Shown piece after piece: positions 53,031 through 61,006 of a stretch of DNA of 64,000 nt. The stretch comes from Paraburkholderia ginsengiterrae (lineage in GTDB: Bacteria > Pseudomonadota > Gammaproteobacteria > Burkholderiales > Burkholderiaceae): positions 1 through 64,000 of the forward strand of contig NZ_LXKA01000220.1 in NCBI RefSeq assembly GCF_001645125.1, read 5' to 3'. The notes under the pieces are model-generated. The model made no database searches. It was not told where the DNA came from and was given only the letters and a program-made list of their open reading frames with translations. Position numbers and translations under genes: made by a program. The first letter of the stretch is position 1, and each line of letters starts with the position of its first letter.

Positions 53031-53768
53031 TCATTTTGCAGGGGGCGCTACCGTAGCACCGCGTATGTCGTGCCGCGCCAGCAGGCCGGCAATGTGACCT
53101 GATGTTTTCAGTTCTTCAACGAACGCCTCCAGCAGTTGCGTCGCGGCATCCCCCCGCGCTTTCGCCACCCCCATCGCCTGCTGAATCACCATAAACGGTT
53201 CTTCCAGAAGGCGCAGCCCGCTATGTCGCATCGCATCGGAAAGTAGTTGCTGTTTCACCCCGGCAGCAACCTCGAGGCCTTGCTCGACAAAAGTATCGAC
53301 TACAACCGGCGACGTCGGGACACGAATGATGTCGGCCCGAATTAGCTCCCGGCTCAAAAAAAGGTCGTACGCGCTGCCGCCGCCGACCGCCACGCGATTG
53401 TGCGATTCGTCTACCTGACTAATGTCGGTGATCGGTGAATCCTGCCTGACCAGATAACAACCTTCGATCAATACATACGGCGAACTGAAAGCGATACCTG
53501 CTCCACGAACAGGATCGACGGCGAAAAAACCGACGTCAGCACGGCCATTTGTCACCGCGTCGACGGCTTTGGCCGCAGCGTCGACCACAAGAAACTCGAC
53601 CGGCACTCCCAGCCGCTCAGCCAACTCAGTAGCGAGATCGACTGAAACGCCAAAAGGTCTTCCCGTGGCTTGATCCGTGTTCGCGAGAATGGGATTACCC
53701 AGATTGATCGTTGCACGCAGCGTACCGTTGGGCGCGAGCGCCGAGACGATTGTGTCGTTCAGTTTCAT
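53031..53768 (-). CDS. Family 3-type solute-binding-domain protein without signal peptide
   Basis: This 245-residue protein has a periplasmic amino-acid-binding fold (GTLRATINLGNPILANTDQATGRPFGVSVDLATELAERLGVPVEF near the start, AVTNGRADVGFFAVDPVRGAGIAFSSPYV in the middle). No hydrophobic leader is present in any start I can choose; ATG 53768 has AAGGAG 9 bases upstream. It is the last gene of the acnD operon and follows another binding-protein gene by 13 bp. It could be a cytoplasmic ligand sensor or enzyme instead of a transporter part. Confidence 0.85.
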   Translation of the reverse strand: MKLNDTIVSALAPNGTLRATINLGNPILANTDQATGRPFGVSVDLATELAERLGVPVEFLVVDAAAKAVDAVTNGRADVGFFAVDPVRGAGIAFSSPYVLIEGCYLVRQDSPITDISQVDESHNRVAVGGGSAYDLFLSRELIRADIIRVPTSPVVVDTFVEQGLEVAAGVKQQLLSDAMRHSGLRLLEEPFMVIQQAMGVAKARGDAATQLLEAFVEELKTSGHIAGLLARHDIRGATVAPPAK

Positions 53769-53781
53769 CAATGCCGACTCC

Positions 53782-54786
53782 TTATTTGACCTGCTCCACG
53801 AACTCGTTCGTGTAGGTGCTCGACAGGTCGATATGCTTGCCTTTGATATTGGGATTGAATTCGCTCATCACTTTCAGGACCGTTTCCGGCCCTCCCGGCG
53901 GCATCTTGCCATCTGGCGAGTACATGGGCAGAGAAGCCTTCAACGCCTGCACGTAAAGGGCCCTGTTTCCGCCGTAGTAGTCCGCCGGCATCTTCGCCGC
54001 AATGTCTTCCGCCGGGTGCGTTTGAATGAATCGCAACGTTCTGACAAAGGCCCTGGCGAGCTTGCCGGCCTCGGATTTGTGTGACTGCGCCCAGCTGCGC
54101 TGCACATAAAGACTGGACGCGGGATACAGGCCGCCCAAGGCAGCCCGGGTTCCTTCGACGCTGTTCAGGTCAACGAGAACCTTCGCATCGCCACTTGTAC
54201 GCAGCAACGATGTCGTCGGTTCTGTCGTCCACGCCACATCGACGCGCTTCTGTCTGAAGGACGCTATCAGGCTATTTCCGGCACCTACAGGCAGCATCGA
54301 ATAATCACTCGTTTTCAGACCGTATTGCGACGCCAGATATTGCCCGAGGAAAGTGGATGAGGAACCCAGCCCCGTCACGCCGAGCGTTTTCCCTTTGATA
54401 TCGCCCATGTTCCTGATCTGGTTCGCGGCGTCGACGCGGACCATTTCCATGCTTCCGGGCACAAGCCCGAAAAGAACAATGCATTCAACGGCCTTGCCCT
54501 TCGCCTGCAAGTCGATCGAATGATCATAGAAGCCGACGACCGCCTGGGCGGCTCCCGCGAGCAGTTCATTTTCGGCGTCGACACCCGCCTGCTGGGACTG
54601 AAGTTCGACATCGAGTCCCTCGTCTTTGAAATAACCCAGGCTTTCCGCCAGCTTCGGTGGAAGATAAATCAGCTTGTTCATACCGCCGACGATGATCGTG
54701 ATCTTTTCGTCCGCATGAGCGGCACATGCGCAGAAAGCGCTCGACACTATAGTGAGCATCGCAAGACGGCGAAGCGGGAAATTCAT
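53782..54786 (-). CDS. NMT1/SsuA-like ABC substrate-binding protein
   Basis: This 334-residue secreted protein has a signal peptide (LRRLAMLTIVSSAFCACAAHA before DEK). The fold is of the NMT1/THI5-like family: PPKLAESLGYFKDEGLDVELQSQQAG, later WTTEPTTSLLR. No ATPase or permease gene is next to it, so it is an orphan here. Strong AAAAGGAGAC before ATG 54786. It follows prpF by 56 bp in the acnD operon and presumably binds the pathway substrate. Confidence 0.9.
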   Translation of the reverse strand: MNFPLRRLAMLTIVSSAFCACAAHADEKITIIVGGMNKLIYLPPKLAESLGYFKDEGLDVELQSQQAGVDAENELLAGAAQAVVGFYDHSIDLQAKGKAVECIVLFGLVPGSMEMVRVDAANQIRNMGDIKGKTLGVTGLGSSSTFLGQYLASQYGLKTSDYSMLPVGAGNSLIASFRQKRVDVAWTTEPTTSLLRTSGDAKVLVDLNSVEGTRAALGGLYPASSLYVQRSWAQSHKSEAGKLARAFVRTLRFIQTHPAEDIAAKMPADYYGGNRALYVQALKASLPMYSPDGKMPPGGPETVLKVMSEFNPNIKGKHIDLSSTYTNEFVEQVK

Positions 54787-54842
54787 GGACGTCTCCTTTT
54801 TATAGTGGATTCCGCAAGCGGACCTTAAACGTTCTGCCGGTT

Positions 54843-56027
54843 TCAGCGGGATGAGTTATGTGCCAGCGGGGTCGGCACCAGCACGTGACCTTCCATCAGG
54901 CGGCGGGCGCTCCGGCTCATGATTGCCTTGCTGACCACCCATGTGCCATTGCGTTGTTCCGCTTCGGCGCCTACCGCCATCACGCCCGAAGGATGGCCGA
55001 ACCGTATCTGTTCCGCCCGGGGCGCCGGCATCAGCACGTTCACGACCGTTCCGGGTATCGCTGCCGCAACGGCTATGGCCACCGCGCCAGTGCCGGTCAT
55101 TGCGTGATGCAACTTTCCCATCGACAGGATTCGCGCGTTGATATCCACCATTGCCGGTTCAACCCGTTTGCCGCTAGACGCGGTGTAGGCACGTGGCGAT
55201 GCAACGAACGCCAGTTTCGGTGTATGGGGGCGCAACTCAGTCACCTCCTGCGGAGTCGCCGCCAGGCCCATTCTCACCGCCGCGTGCGCGCGGATAGCTT
55301 CACATTTGGCAAGGAGTGCTTCATCGTCGTTGATGTCGCGTTGCATCTCGCTGCCCTTCAGCCCGAGATCTTCCGCGTTGATGAAAATAGCGGGATTGCC
55401 CGCATTGATCAGCGTGAGCTGGTAAGTCCCGTAACCTGGAACGTCGATGGCGTCGACGACGTTGCCCGTCGGAAACATGCCGCCCGAGAGCTGGTCGCCC
55501 TCGTCGCTGCCACCTGGGTCAAGAAATTCGATGCGGATTTCGGCGGCCGGAAACGTTACACCATCGAGCTCAAATCCGCCCTCCTCTTCGACCTGGCCAT
55601 TGTTCGTTGGCACATGCGCGATGATTCTTGCGTTGATGTTCGCCTGCCAGATTCGCACGGTCGCGATGCCATCCGCAGGCGCGTTGACCAGACCTTGCGA
55701 AATGGCAAAGGGACCCACGGCCGACGTCAGATTCCCGCAATTGCCGGACCAGTCGATCACCGGTTTGTCGATCGACACGGCACCGAACAGATAATCGACA
55801 TCGCAGTCCGGGCGCGAGGAAGGCCCCACGAGCACCACTTTGCTCGTGCTGGATGTCGCACCACCCATGCCATCCGTCTGCTTCTCATAGGGATCGGGAC
55901 TGCCGATGACGCGCAGCAGAATCCAGTCTCGCTCTGCCGGGTCCAACGGCAAACTATCGGCCCGAAAGAACACCCCTTTGCTGGTGCCACCGCGCATATA
56001 GACGGCTGGAATTCTGGTTTGAGTCAC
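54843..56027 (-). CDS. prpF: PrpF-like aconitate isomerase family protein
   Basis: This 394-residue protein is of the diaminopimelate-epimerase-like PrpF/LigU family, which isomerises C=C bonds of aconitate-type acids. The start RIPAVYMRGGTSKGVFFRA and the SGNCGNLTSAVGPFAI segment (catalytic Cys) are typical. The start is GTG at 56027, with AGGAG inside the last codons of the lactonase gene, so the two are coupled. PrpF usually works with AcnD, which is two genes upstream. Another acid isomerised by this family (oxalomesaconate) remains possible. Confidence 0.9.
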   Translation of the reverse strand: MTQTRIPAVYMRGGTSKGVFFRADSLPLDPAERDWILLRVIGSPDPYEKQTDGMGGATSSTSKVVLVGPSSRPDCDVDYLFGAVSIDKPVIDWSGNCGNLTSAVGPFAISQGLVNAPADGIATVRIWQANINARIIAHVPTNNGQVEEEGGFELDGVTFPAAEIRIEFLDPGGSDEGDQLSGGMFPTGNVVDAIDVPGYGTYQLTLINAGNPAIFINAEDLGLKGSEMQRDINDDEALLAKCEAIRAHAAVRMGLAATPQEVTELRPHTPKLAFVASPRAYTASSGKRVEPAMVDINARILSMGKLHHAMTGTGAVAIAVAAAIPGTVVNVLMPAPRAEQIRFGHPSGVMAVGAEAEQRNGTWVVSKAIMSRSARRLMEGHVLVPTPLAHNSSR

Positions 56028-56030
56028 GTG

Positions 56031-57107
56031 CTACTCCTGAACGGTTTTGAATACGATGCATACGGGACTGCCGGTGTGCACCACCTGTCCCGTTGGCGAA
56101 GGCATGCCGCTCGACCTGTCGAGCGCGTACTGGACGATGCTGTCGGATCGCTCGTTGGCGACGTACAGATAACGGCCCGAAGGGTCCAGACTGATGAACC
56201 GCGGAAAATTGCCCTGGGTGTCGGTCCATCGCGGCTGACCTGGCAGTCCACTTGTGCCGTTGAGCGGCAACGTCGCAACCGAGTCATGACCGCGGTTGGA
56301 CACGTAAAGCGTCCGTCCCGCGGGATCGATCGCAATGCCGGCGGCGCTCGTATCGCAGTGGGCGTTGCAGGGAATCACCGAAACGGTATGCAGCGGTTCC
56401 AGCACTCCGGTGAAGACATCAAAGCCCCATGCCGTGACGGTCGAATCCAGTTCGTTTGCCACGTAGACGAGCGGCAACGTCGGATGAAACGCTGCATGCC
56501 GGGGACCCGCGCCGGACCTGCATCGGCGTCCAACAACGCGCGGTTCGCCGCTCTCGAGCCATTGAATCGCGAACACCGTATCGAGTCCCTTGTCCGGGAC
56601 GATGTGCCAGTTGGTGTTGTATCGCGTCGTGGCGTAGCGGGATACCTGATGCGGATGGGATCCGGCTTGTTCGGTCCGGTGCGGACCCAGCGTGCCCGAC
56701 AGCGAAACGAGCGAGGACACAGGTGCCAGTTCGCCCTCCGGCCCGACTGGAATCCGGGCCACGGTCCCTGTTGCGTAATTGGCGACGATGAGCGAGAAGC
56801 CGTCGCGCGAGAACGCAAGATGTACGGGGTTTGTGCCTTCGCATGATTGCCGGTTCAACAGGCTCAAACGTCCGCTCGAATGTTCGACGCGATAGCTGCT
56901 AAGCTCGCTGCCGTCCCCATGAACCGCATAGAGGACATCCTGCCGCGCGTTCAATGCGAGAAAGGACGGGTTGTCAGGGACCTCGCAGATATCCGTCAGT
57001 TCCCAGCGCTGGTTCACCGGATCGACTGCAAAGACGCTGATGCCGCGGCCGCGCGCGTTTCTTTCGCGTGTCGTGCGACAGCCAACGTAGGCAAAAATCG
57101 GTTTCAT
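56031..57107 (-). CDS. Seven-bladed beta-propeller lactonase family protein
   Basis: This 358-residue protein of the 6-phosphogluconolactonase (Pgl/YbhE) beta-propeller family has repeated VPDNPSFLALNARQDVLYAVH, PVHLAFSRDGFSLIVANY and PSGRYLYVANERSDSIVQY blades. There is no signal peptide from ATG 57107. It sits between acnD (13 bp) and prpF (3 bp) in one operon, away from sugar genes, so a lactone of a tricarboxylic acid is a more likely substrate than phosphogluconolactone. Confidence 0.88.
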   Translation of the reverse strand: MKPIFAYVGCRTTRERNARGRGISVFAVDPVNQRWELTDICEVPDNPSFLALNARQDVLYAVHGDGSELSSYRVEHSSGRLSLLNRQSCEGTNPVHLAFSRDGFSLIVANYATGTVARIPVGPEGELAPVSSLVSLSGTLGPHRTEQAGSHPHQVSRYATTRYNTNWHIVPDKGLDTVFAIQWLESGEPRVVGRRCRSGAGPRHAAFHPTLPLVYVANELDSTVTAWGFDVFTGVLEPLHTVSVIPCNAHCDTSAAGIAIDPAGRTLYVSNRGHDSVATLPLNGTSGLPGQPRWTDTQGNFPRFISLDPSGRYLYVANERSDSIVQYALDRSSGMPSPTGQVVHTGSPVCIVFKTVQE

Positions 57108-57120
57108 AGCTTTCGTTGCC

Positions 57121-59721
57121 TCAGGCCGCAGCGATGCATTCGTTCGCGATACGTGGCAGCAAACCGCCAGCCTCGAATATCTGCGCTTCTTCAAGTGTGT
57201 CGATTCGACACTTCACTGACGTACTGAACGTTTCGCCGTTGCGGCGTCCGATACGCAGCGTCAGAAGGCTACCCGGTTCGATCGCGCCATCGATACCTTC
57301 GATCGAAAACGTCTCCGATCCATCGAGCGCCAACGTGCGCCGAGTCACTCCTTCCGAGAATTCGAGCGGCAGCACACCCATGCCGACCAGGTTCGAACGG
57401 TGAATGCGCTCGAAGTTTTCGCAGACGACAGCGCGCACTCCGATAAGACGAACGCCTTTCGCGGCCCAGTCCCTGGACGATCCCGCGCCGTAGTTCTTCC
57501 CTGCCACGACGATGAGTTCCTGCCCACGCTCCATATAGCGTTCTGCTGCATCGAAGAGACGCATCGTGGTGCCCTCCGGTTCCATCCGGGTGAGGGAGCC
57601 TTCCTTCCCACCGGCCATTTCATTGCGCAAGCGGTTGTTCGCAAAGGTCGCCCGAATGGCCACCTTATGATCACCTCGCCGCGTGCCATACGAGTTGAAC
57701 TCCGCCGCATTGACGCCCTTGGCGATCAGATACTCGCCTGCCGCGCTTTCGGGAAGAATCGCGCCCGACGGCGACAGGTCATCTGTCGTGACGTTGTCTC
57801 CGAACACGCCAATGGCGCGCATCTGCTGGAATCGCGCAGGCTGCGTGAGGCTCGCCTGCCAATAGGGCGGGCGGCGGATATAGTTGCTATCTTCGCGCCA
57901 CGGAAAGCGTGCCGGCACTGCCTCGCTACCTTCCAGCTGGCCGGCTTTGCGAAACATCTCCGCGTAAATGCTCAGGTACTGTTCGCCATGGATGCTCGCC
58001 TTGAGTAGCGCGTCGATCTCTTCATCCGTCGGCCATAGATCCTTCAGATACACGGGGTTGCCGTCCTTGTCCGTAGCGACCACACCGTTTTCGATGTCGA
58101 CATTGATCGTGCCGGCAATCGCATAGGCGACCACCAGCGGCGGTGACGCGAGAAACGCTTCCTTCACCCGCGGATGAATGCGGCCATTGAAATTACGGTT
58201 CCCTGAAAGGACAGCGACGGCATGAACATCCCGCTTCACGATGTCCGCTTCGATCTCTTTTGGCAGAGGTCCCGACATACCGTTGCACGACGTGCAGCCG
58301 AAGCCGATGATGCCGAAACCAAGCGCCTCGAGCGGCGCCATCAGCTCCGCCTCCCGCAGGTAGCATTCCACCGGTTTCGATCCGGGAGCGAGCGATGTTT
58401 TCACCCACGGTTTGCGCTGCAGCCCGAGTGCGACCGCCTTACGGGCGACCAGGCCCGCGGCGATCATGTTGCGCGGGTTCGATGTGTTGGTGCAGCTCGT
58501 AATCGCAGCGATGACGATGGCGCCATCGTCGAGTCTGATTTCAGACGACTCTTCCTTCTCGGTGGCGAGTTGCGCAGCCGGTCGAGCGATACCCTGGCTG
58601 ACGAGCGCTGACAACGGCACACGGTCGTGCGGGTTGGACGGCCCCGCGAGCGCGCGGCCCACACCCGATAGGTCGAACGACAAAGTCCGATCATATTCGG
58701 CTTCGGCAAGATCGTCCGCCCATAGACCTTGCGCCTTCGCGTAACTTTCCGTCAGCGCGATCTGTGCATCCGACCGGCCAGTCACACGCATGAAGTCGAG
58801 TGTCTTCTCGTCGATCGCAAAGAGCGCTGCGGTGGCGCCGAATTCAGGCGCCATGTTGGAAATGGTTGCCCGGTCGCTCAGGGTCATCGCGCGCGCGCCA
58901 TCGCCGTAAAACTCGATGATGGTACCGACCACCATCTGCTTACGCAGAAACTCGGTGATGCCCAACACCAGATCGGTCGCCGTCACGCCTGGCTGCCGGA
59001 AGCCTTTGAGTTCCACGCCGACGATGGTCGGCAAGCGCAACCACACCGCGCGCCCGAGCATCACTGATTCCGCCTCGATGCCACCCACACCCCAACCCAG
59101 CACGCCAAGCGCATTGATCATGGTCGTATGGCTATCCGTGCCGACGAGCGTATCGGGGTAGGCCACGCCGTCTTTCACCTGGATGACTGGCGACAGATAT
59201 TCGATGTTTACCTGATGCAGGATGCCGTTGCCAGGCATCAGTACGTCAAGATTCGAAAACGCCTGCTTGCACCACGCCAGAAATTCAAAGCGTTCGGCGT
59301 TCTTGGTCTGCTCGATCGCCATGTTCTTCGACATCGCTTCAGGGTCGCTCCCGGCAACCTCGACATTCAGCGAATGGTCGACCACGAGATGCGTGGGCAC
59401 GACGGGGTTGATTGTGGTGGCATCGCCGCCCGCTTCCGCAACCGCGTCGCGCATACCCGCAAGATCGACCAGCGCCGGGGTGCCGAGCAGATCCTGCAAG
59501 ACGACGCGCGCCGGATAGTAAGGAAAGTCGACGTCGTGACAACGCGCGGCCAGCGCCTGCAAATAGCGCGCGGCGTCCGCGGCAGGCTGCCGGCGTACGA
59601 CGTTCTCTGCGAACACCCGCACGCAATACGGCATGCGGGCGAACTGCGCCGCGTCGAGAGACGACATCGCGTCGACGACGCTGACAAATTCGACGGTCTG
59701 ATTGGGAATGGTGCGGGACAT
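57121..59721 (-). CDS. acnD: Aconitase family, probable AcnD (2-methylisocitrate dehydratase type)
   Basis: This 866-residue iron-sulphur hydratase is nearer the length of AcnD than of AcnA. Cluster Cys positions are seen in AITSCTNTSNP (about residue 410) and GFGCTSCNG (about 475). The GTDSHTTMINALGVLGWGVGG region (about 180-200) is normal. The C-terminal domain has SYGTRRGDHKVAIRATFANNRLRNE and AGSSRDWAAKG. It heads the acnD-lactonase-prpF operon. Pairing with PrpF favours methylaconitate- or aconitate-type chemistry, though no prpB or prpC is present. Confidence 0.88.
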   Translation of the reverse strand: MSRTIPNQTVEFVSVVDAMSSLDAAQFARMPYCVRVFAENVVRRQPAADAARYLQALAARCHDVDFPYYPARVVLQDLLGTPALVDLAGMRDAVAEAGGDATTINPVVPTHLVVDHSLNVEVAGSDPEAMSKNMAIEQTKNAERFEFLAWCKQAFSNLDVLMPGNGILHQVNIEYLSPVIQVKDGVAYPDTLVGTDSHTTMINALGVLGWGVGGIEAESVMLGRAVWLRLPTIVGVELKGFRQPGVTATDLVLGITEFLRKQMVVGTIIEFYGDGARAMTLSDRATISNMAPEFGATAALFAIDEKTLDFMRVTGRSDAQIALTESYAKAQGLWADDLAEAEYDRTLSFDLSGVGRALAGPSNPHDRVPLSALVSQGIARPAAQLATEKEESSEIRLDDGAIVIAAITSCTNTSNPRNMIAAGLVARKAVALGLQRKPWVKTSLAPGSKPVECYLREAELMAPLEALGFGIIGFGCTSCNGMSGPLPKEIEADIVKRDVHAVAVLSGNRNFNGRIHPRVKEAFLASPPLVVAYAIAGTINVDIENGVVATDKDGNPVYLKDLWPTDEEIDALLKASIHGEQYLSIYAEMFRKAGQLEGSEAVPARFPWREDSNYIRRPPYWQASLTQPARFQQMRAIGVFGDNVTTDDLSPSGAILPESAAGEYLIAKGVNAAEFNSYGTRRGDHKVAIRATFANNRLRNEMAGGKEGSLTRMEPEGTTMRLFDAAERYMERGQELIVVAGKNYGAGSSRDWAAKGVRLIGVRAVVCENFERIHRSNLVGMGVLPLEFSEGVTRRTLALDGSETFSIEGIDGAIEPGSLLTLRIGRRNGETFSTSVKCRIDTLEEAQIFEAGGLLPRIANECIAAA

Positions 59722-59769
59722 CGGGGTTTTCTCCAGGGCAATGCAGGGCTGCTTGCGTTTCGATGTTGT

Positions 59770-59791
59770 GCATTCTATGATCATAAAACGC
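59770..59791. promoter_or_regulatory. Palindromic operator upstream of acnD
   Basis: A 22-bp imperfect palindrome with TATGATCATA in the middle. Read on the minus strand, its first half GCGTTTTAT is identical to the site before the MFS gene (60931-60952). It is about 50 bp before the acnD ATG and 75 bp before the GntR ATG. Confidence 0.68.
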
Positions 59792-59865
59792 AATAGGCAA
59801 ACAACCTTGTGCTCGGTGGTTACCCTGGCGCAACTCGAAACCGGCAGTCACCGGAGAAGCAGGCA

Positions 59866-60873
59866 ATGGCAAAATCGCAGATCGGTCTTTCAGATGCATC
59901 GCCTTACCGGGCGGTCGTGAACGGCCGTCCTTTGCCCGCGATCCCCATGCGCTCCTCCGAAGACACCACCACTGCGGCCCTGACCCCGCTACAAACCCGC
60001 GTGACGCGGGAGATACTTGCGCTGGCAAGGCGTGAAGATCTCGCCATCGGCGACCGCCTCGCCGAATCGATTCTTGCGGAGAAAATCGGCACGTCGCGCA
60101 CACCGGTAAACGTGGCCCTGCACCATCTCGTGACGCTCGGGGTGGTCTACTACGACGCCAATCGCGGCTTCTTCATGGCCAAGCCCGCCCGCGACGTGAC
60201 GGATGTGGCGGCGCCGTTTTTTGAGGAGCCAGACGATCCGCTGTACCTGAAGATCGCCGAGGACCGTCTTGCGCATCGGCTGCCCGACGTCCTGTCCGAA
60301 GCCGATCTGATGCGGCAATACGAGGTCTCGCGCAGCGAACTGCGGCGCGTGCTCTCCCGCATGCAGGAAGAAGGCTGGCTCGAGCGCCAGGTGGGCCACG
60401 GCTGGCAGTTCATGCCGATGATCGATTCGGTCGACGCCTACGAGGAAAGCTATCTTTTCCGGGCGGCCATCGAGCCGACTGGCGTCATGTCGCCGACCTT
60501 CAGCGCGAATCGCGTCGAACTGGAGGAATTGCGGCGCCGGCAGCGCTTTATCGCCGAAGGCGGCTATCTGTCGATGAATTCGGTCGAGCTGTTCGAGGCG
60601 ATCAGCGAGTTTCACGAAACGATCGCCAAATGGTCCGGCAACCGTTTCATCGCCCAGTCGGTACGGCGCATGGACCGCCTGCGGCGACTCGTCGAGTACC
60701 GTCAGGCAAGAGCGCGCAAACCTCGTCAGGAGCAGGCATTGGAACACCTCGCCATTCTCGACGCGATTGCGCAGCACGACCTGTTGCGCGCCGCCGCTCT
60801 ATTGCGGGATCACATTGAAGGTGCACGGCGTGCCAAGGTGCATGCGCAGGAGATCTTCACACCGCACGCCTGA
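59866..60873 (+). CDS. GntR-family regulator with two winged helices
   Basis: This 335-residue regulator has a first winged helix at about residues 40-105 (LAIGDRLAESILAEKIGTSRTPVNVALHHLVTLGVV) and a second at about 128-185 (EDRLAHRLPDVLSEADLMRQYEVSRSELRRVLSRMQEEGWLE). An FCD-like ligand domain follows. Two DNA-binding modules in one GntR protein are uncommon. GGAGAAG precedes ATG 59866. It is divergent from acnD and upstream of the MFS gene, and the palindrome near both promoters is its probable operator. Confidence 0.9.
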   Translation: MAKSQIGLSDASPYRAVVNGRPLPAIPMRSSEDTTTAALTPLQTRVTREILALARREDLAIGDRLAESILAEKIGTSRTPVNVALHHLVTLGVVYYDANRGFFMAKPARDVTDVAAPFFEEPDDPLYLKIAEDRLAHRLPDVLSEADLMRQYEVSRSELRRVLSRMQEEGWLERQVGHGWQFMPMIDSVDAYEESYLFRAAIEPTGVMSPTFSANRVELEELRRRQRFIAEGGYLSMNSVELFEAISEFHETIAKWSGNRFIAQSVRRMDRLRRLVEYRQARARKPRQEQALEHLAILDAIAQHDLLRAAALLRDHIEGARRAKVHAQEIFTPHA

Positions 60874-60896
60874 TTTACCGCAGCAGTTACGATCGC

Positions 60897-60919
60897 GCGG
60901 CCGCCCGGCCGCTTTTCTT
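60897..60919 (+). terminator. Terminator after the GntR gene
   Basis: Stem GCGGCC (60897-60902) pairs with GGCCGC (60907-60912), 4-nt loop, followed by TTTTCTTT. It ends the GntR transcript 24 bp past the stop. Confidence 0.68.
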
Positions 60920-60930
60920 TGACCATCATT

Positions 60931-60952
60931 GCGTTTTATATTCACAAAACGC
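60931..60952. promoter_or_regulatory. Palindromic operator upstream of the MFS gene
   Basis: Inverted repeat GCGTTTT (60931-60937) / AAAACGC (60946-60952) with an 8-bp spacer, 55 bp before the MFS ATG. It shares an 11-bp stretch (TTGCGTTTTAT, 60929-60939) with the reverse strand of the acnD site. Confidence 0.7.
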
Positions 60953-61006
60953 TTTTATTGCCGTTTGTCAGAGGCACGAGATTCTCAAGAATCTACGGAG
61001 ACAACC

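Noticed and set aside
54858-56846. Long plus-strand reading frame (662 codons) opposite prpF and the lactonase
   Set aside because: It is an antisense shadow: composition is Arg/His-rich, there is no ribosome-binding site, and the opposite strand carries clear families.
57121-59721. Plain AcnA aconitase of the citric acid cycle
   Set aside because: Length near 866 residues and the prpF gene in the same operon favour AcnD, although some AcnA activity cannot be excluded from sequence alone.
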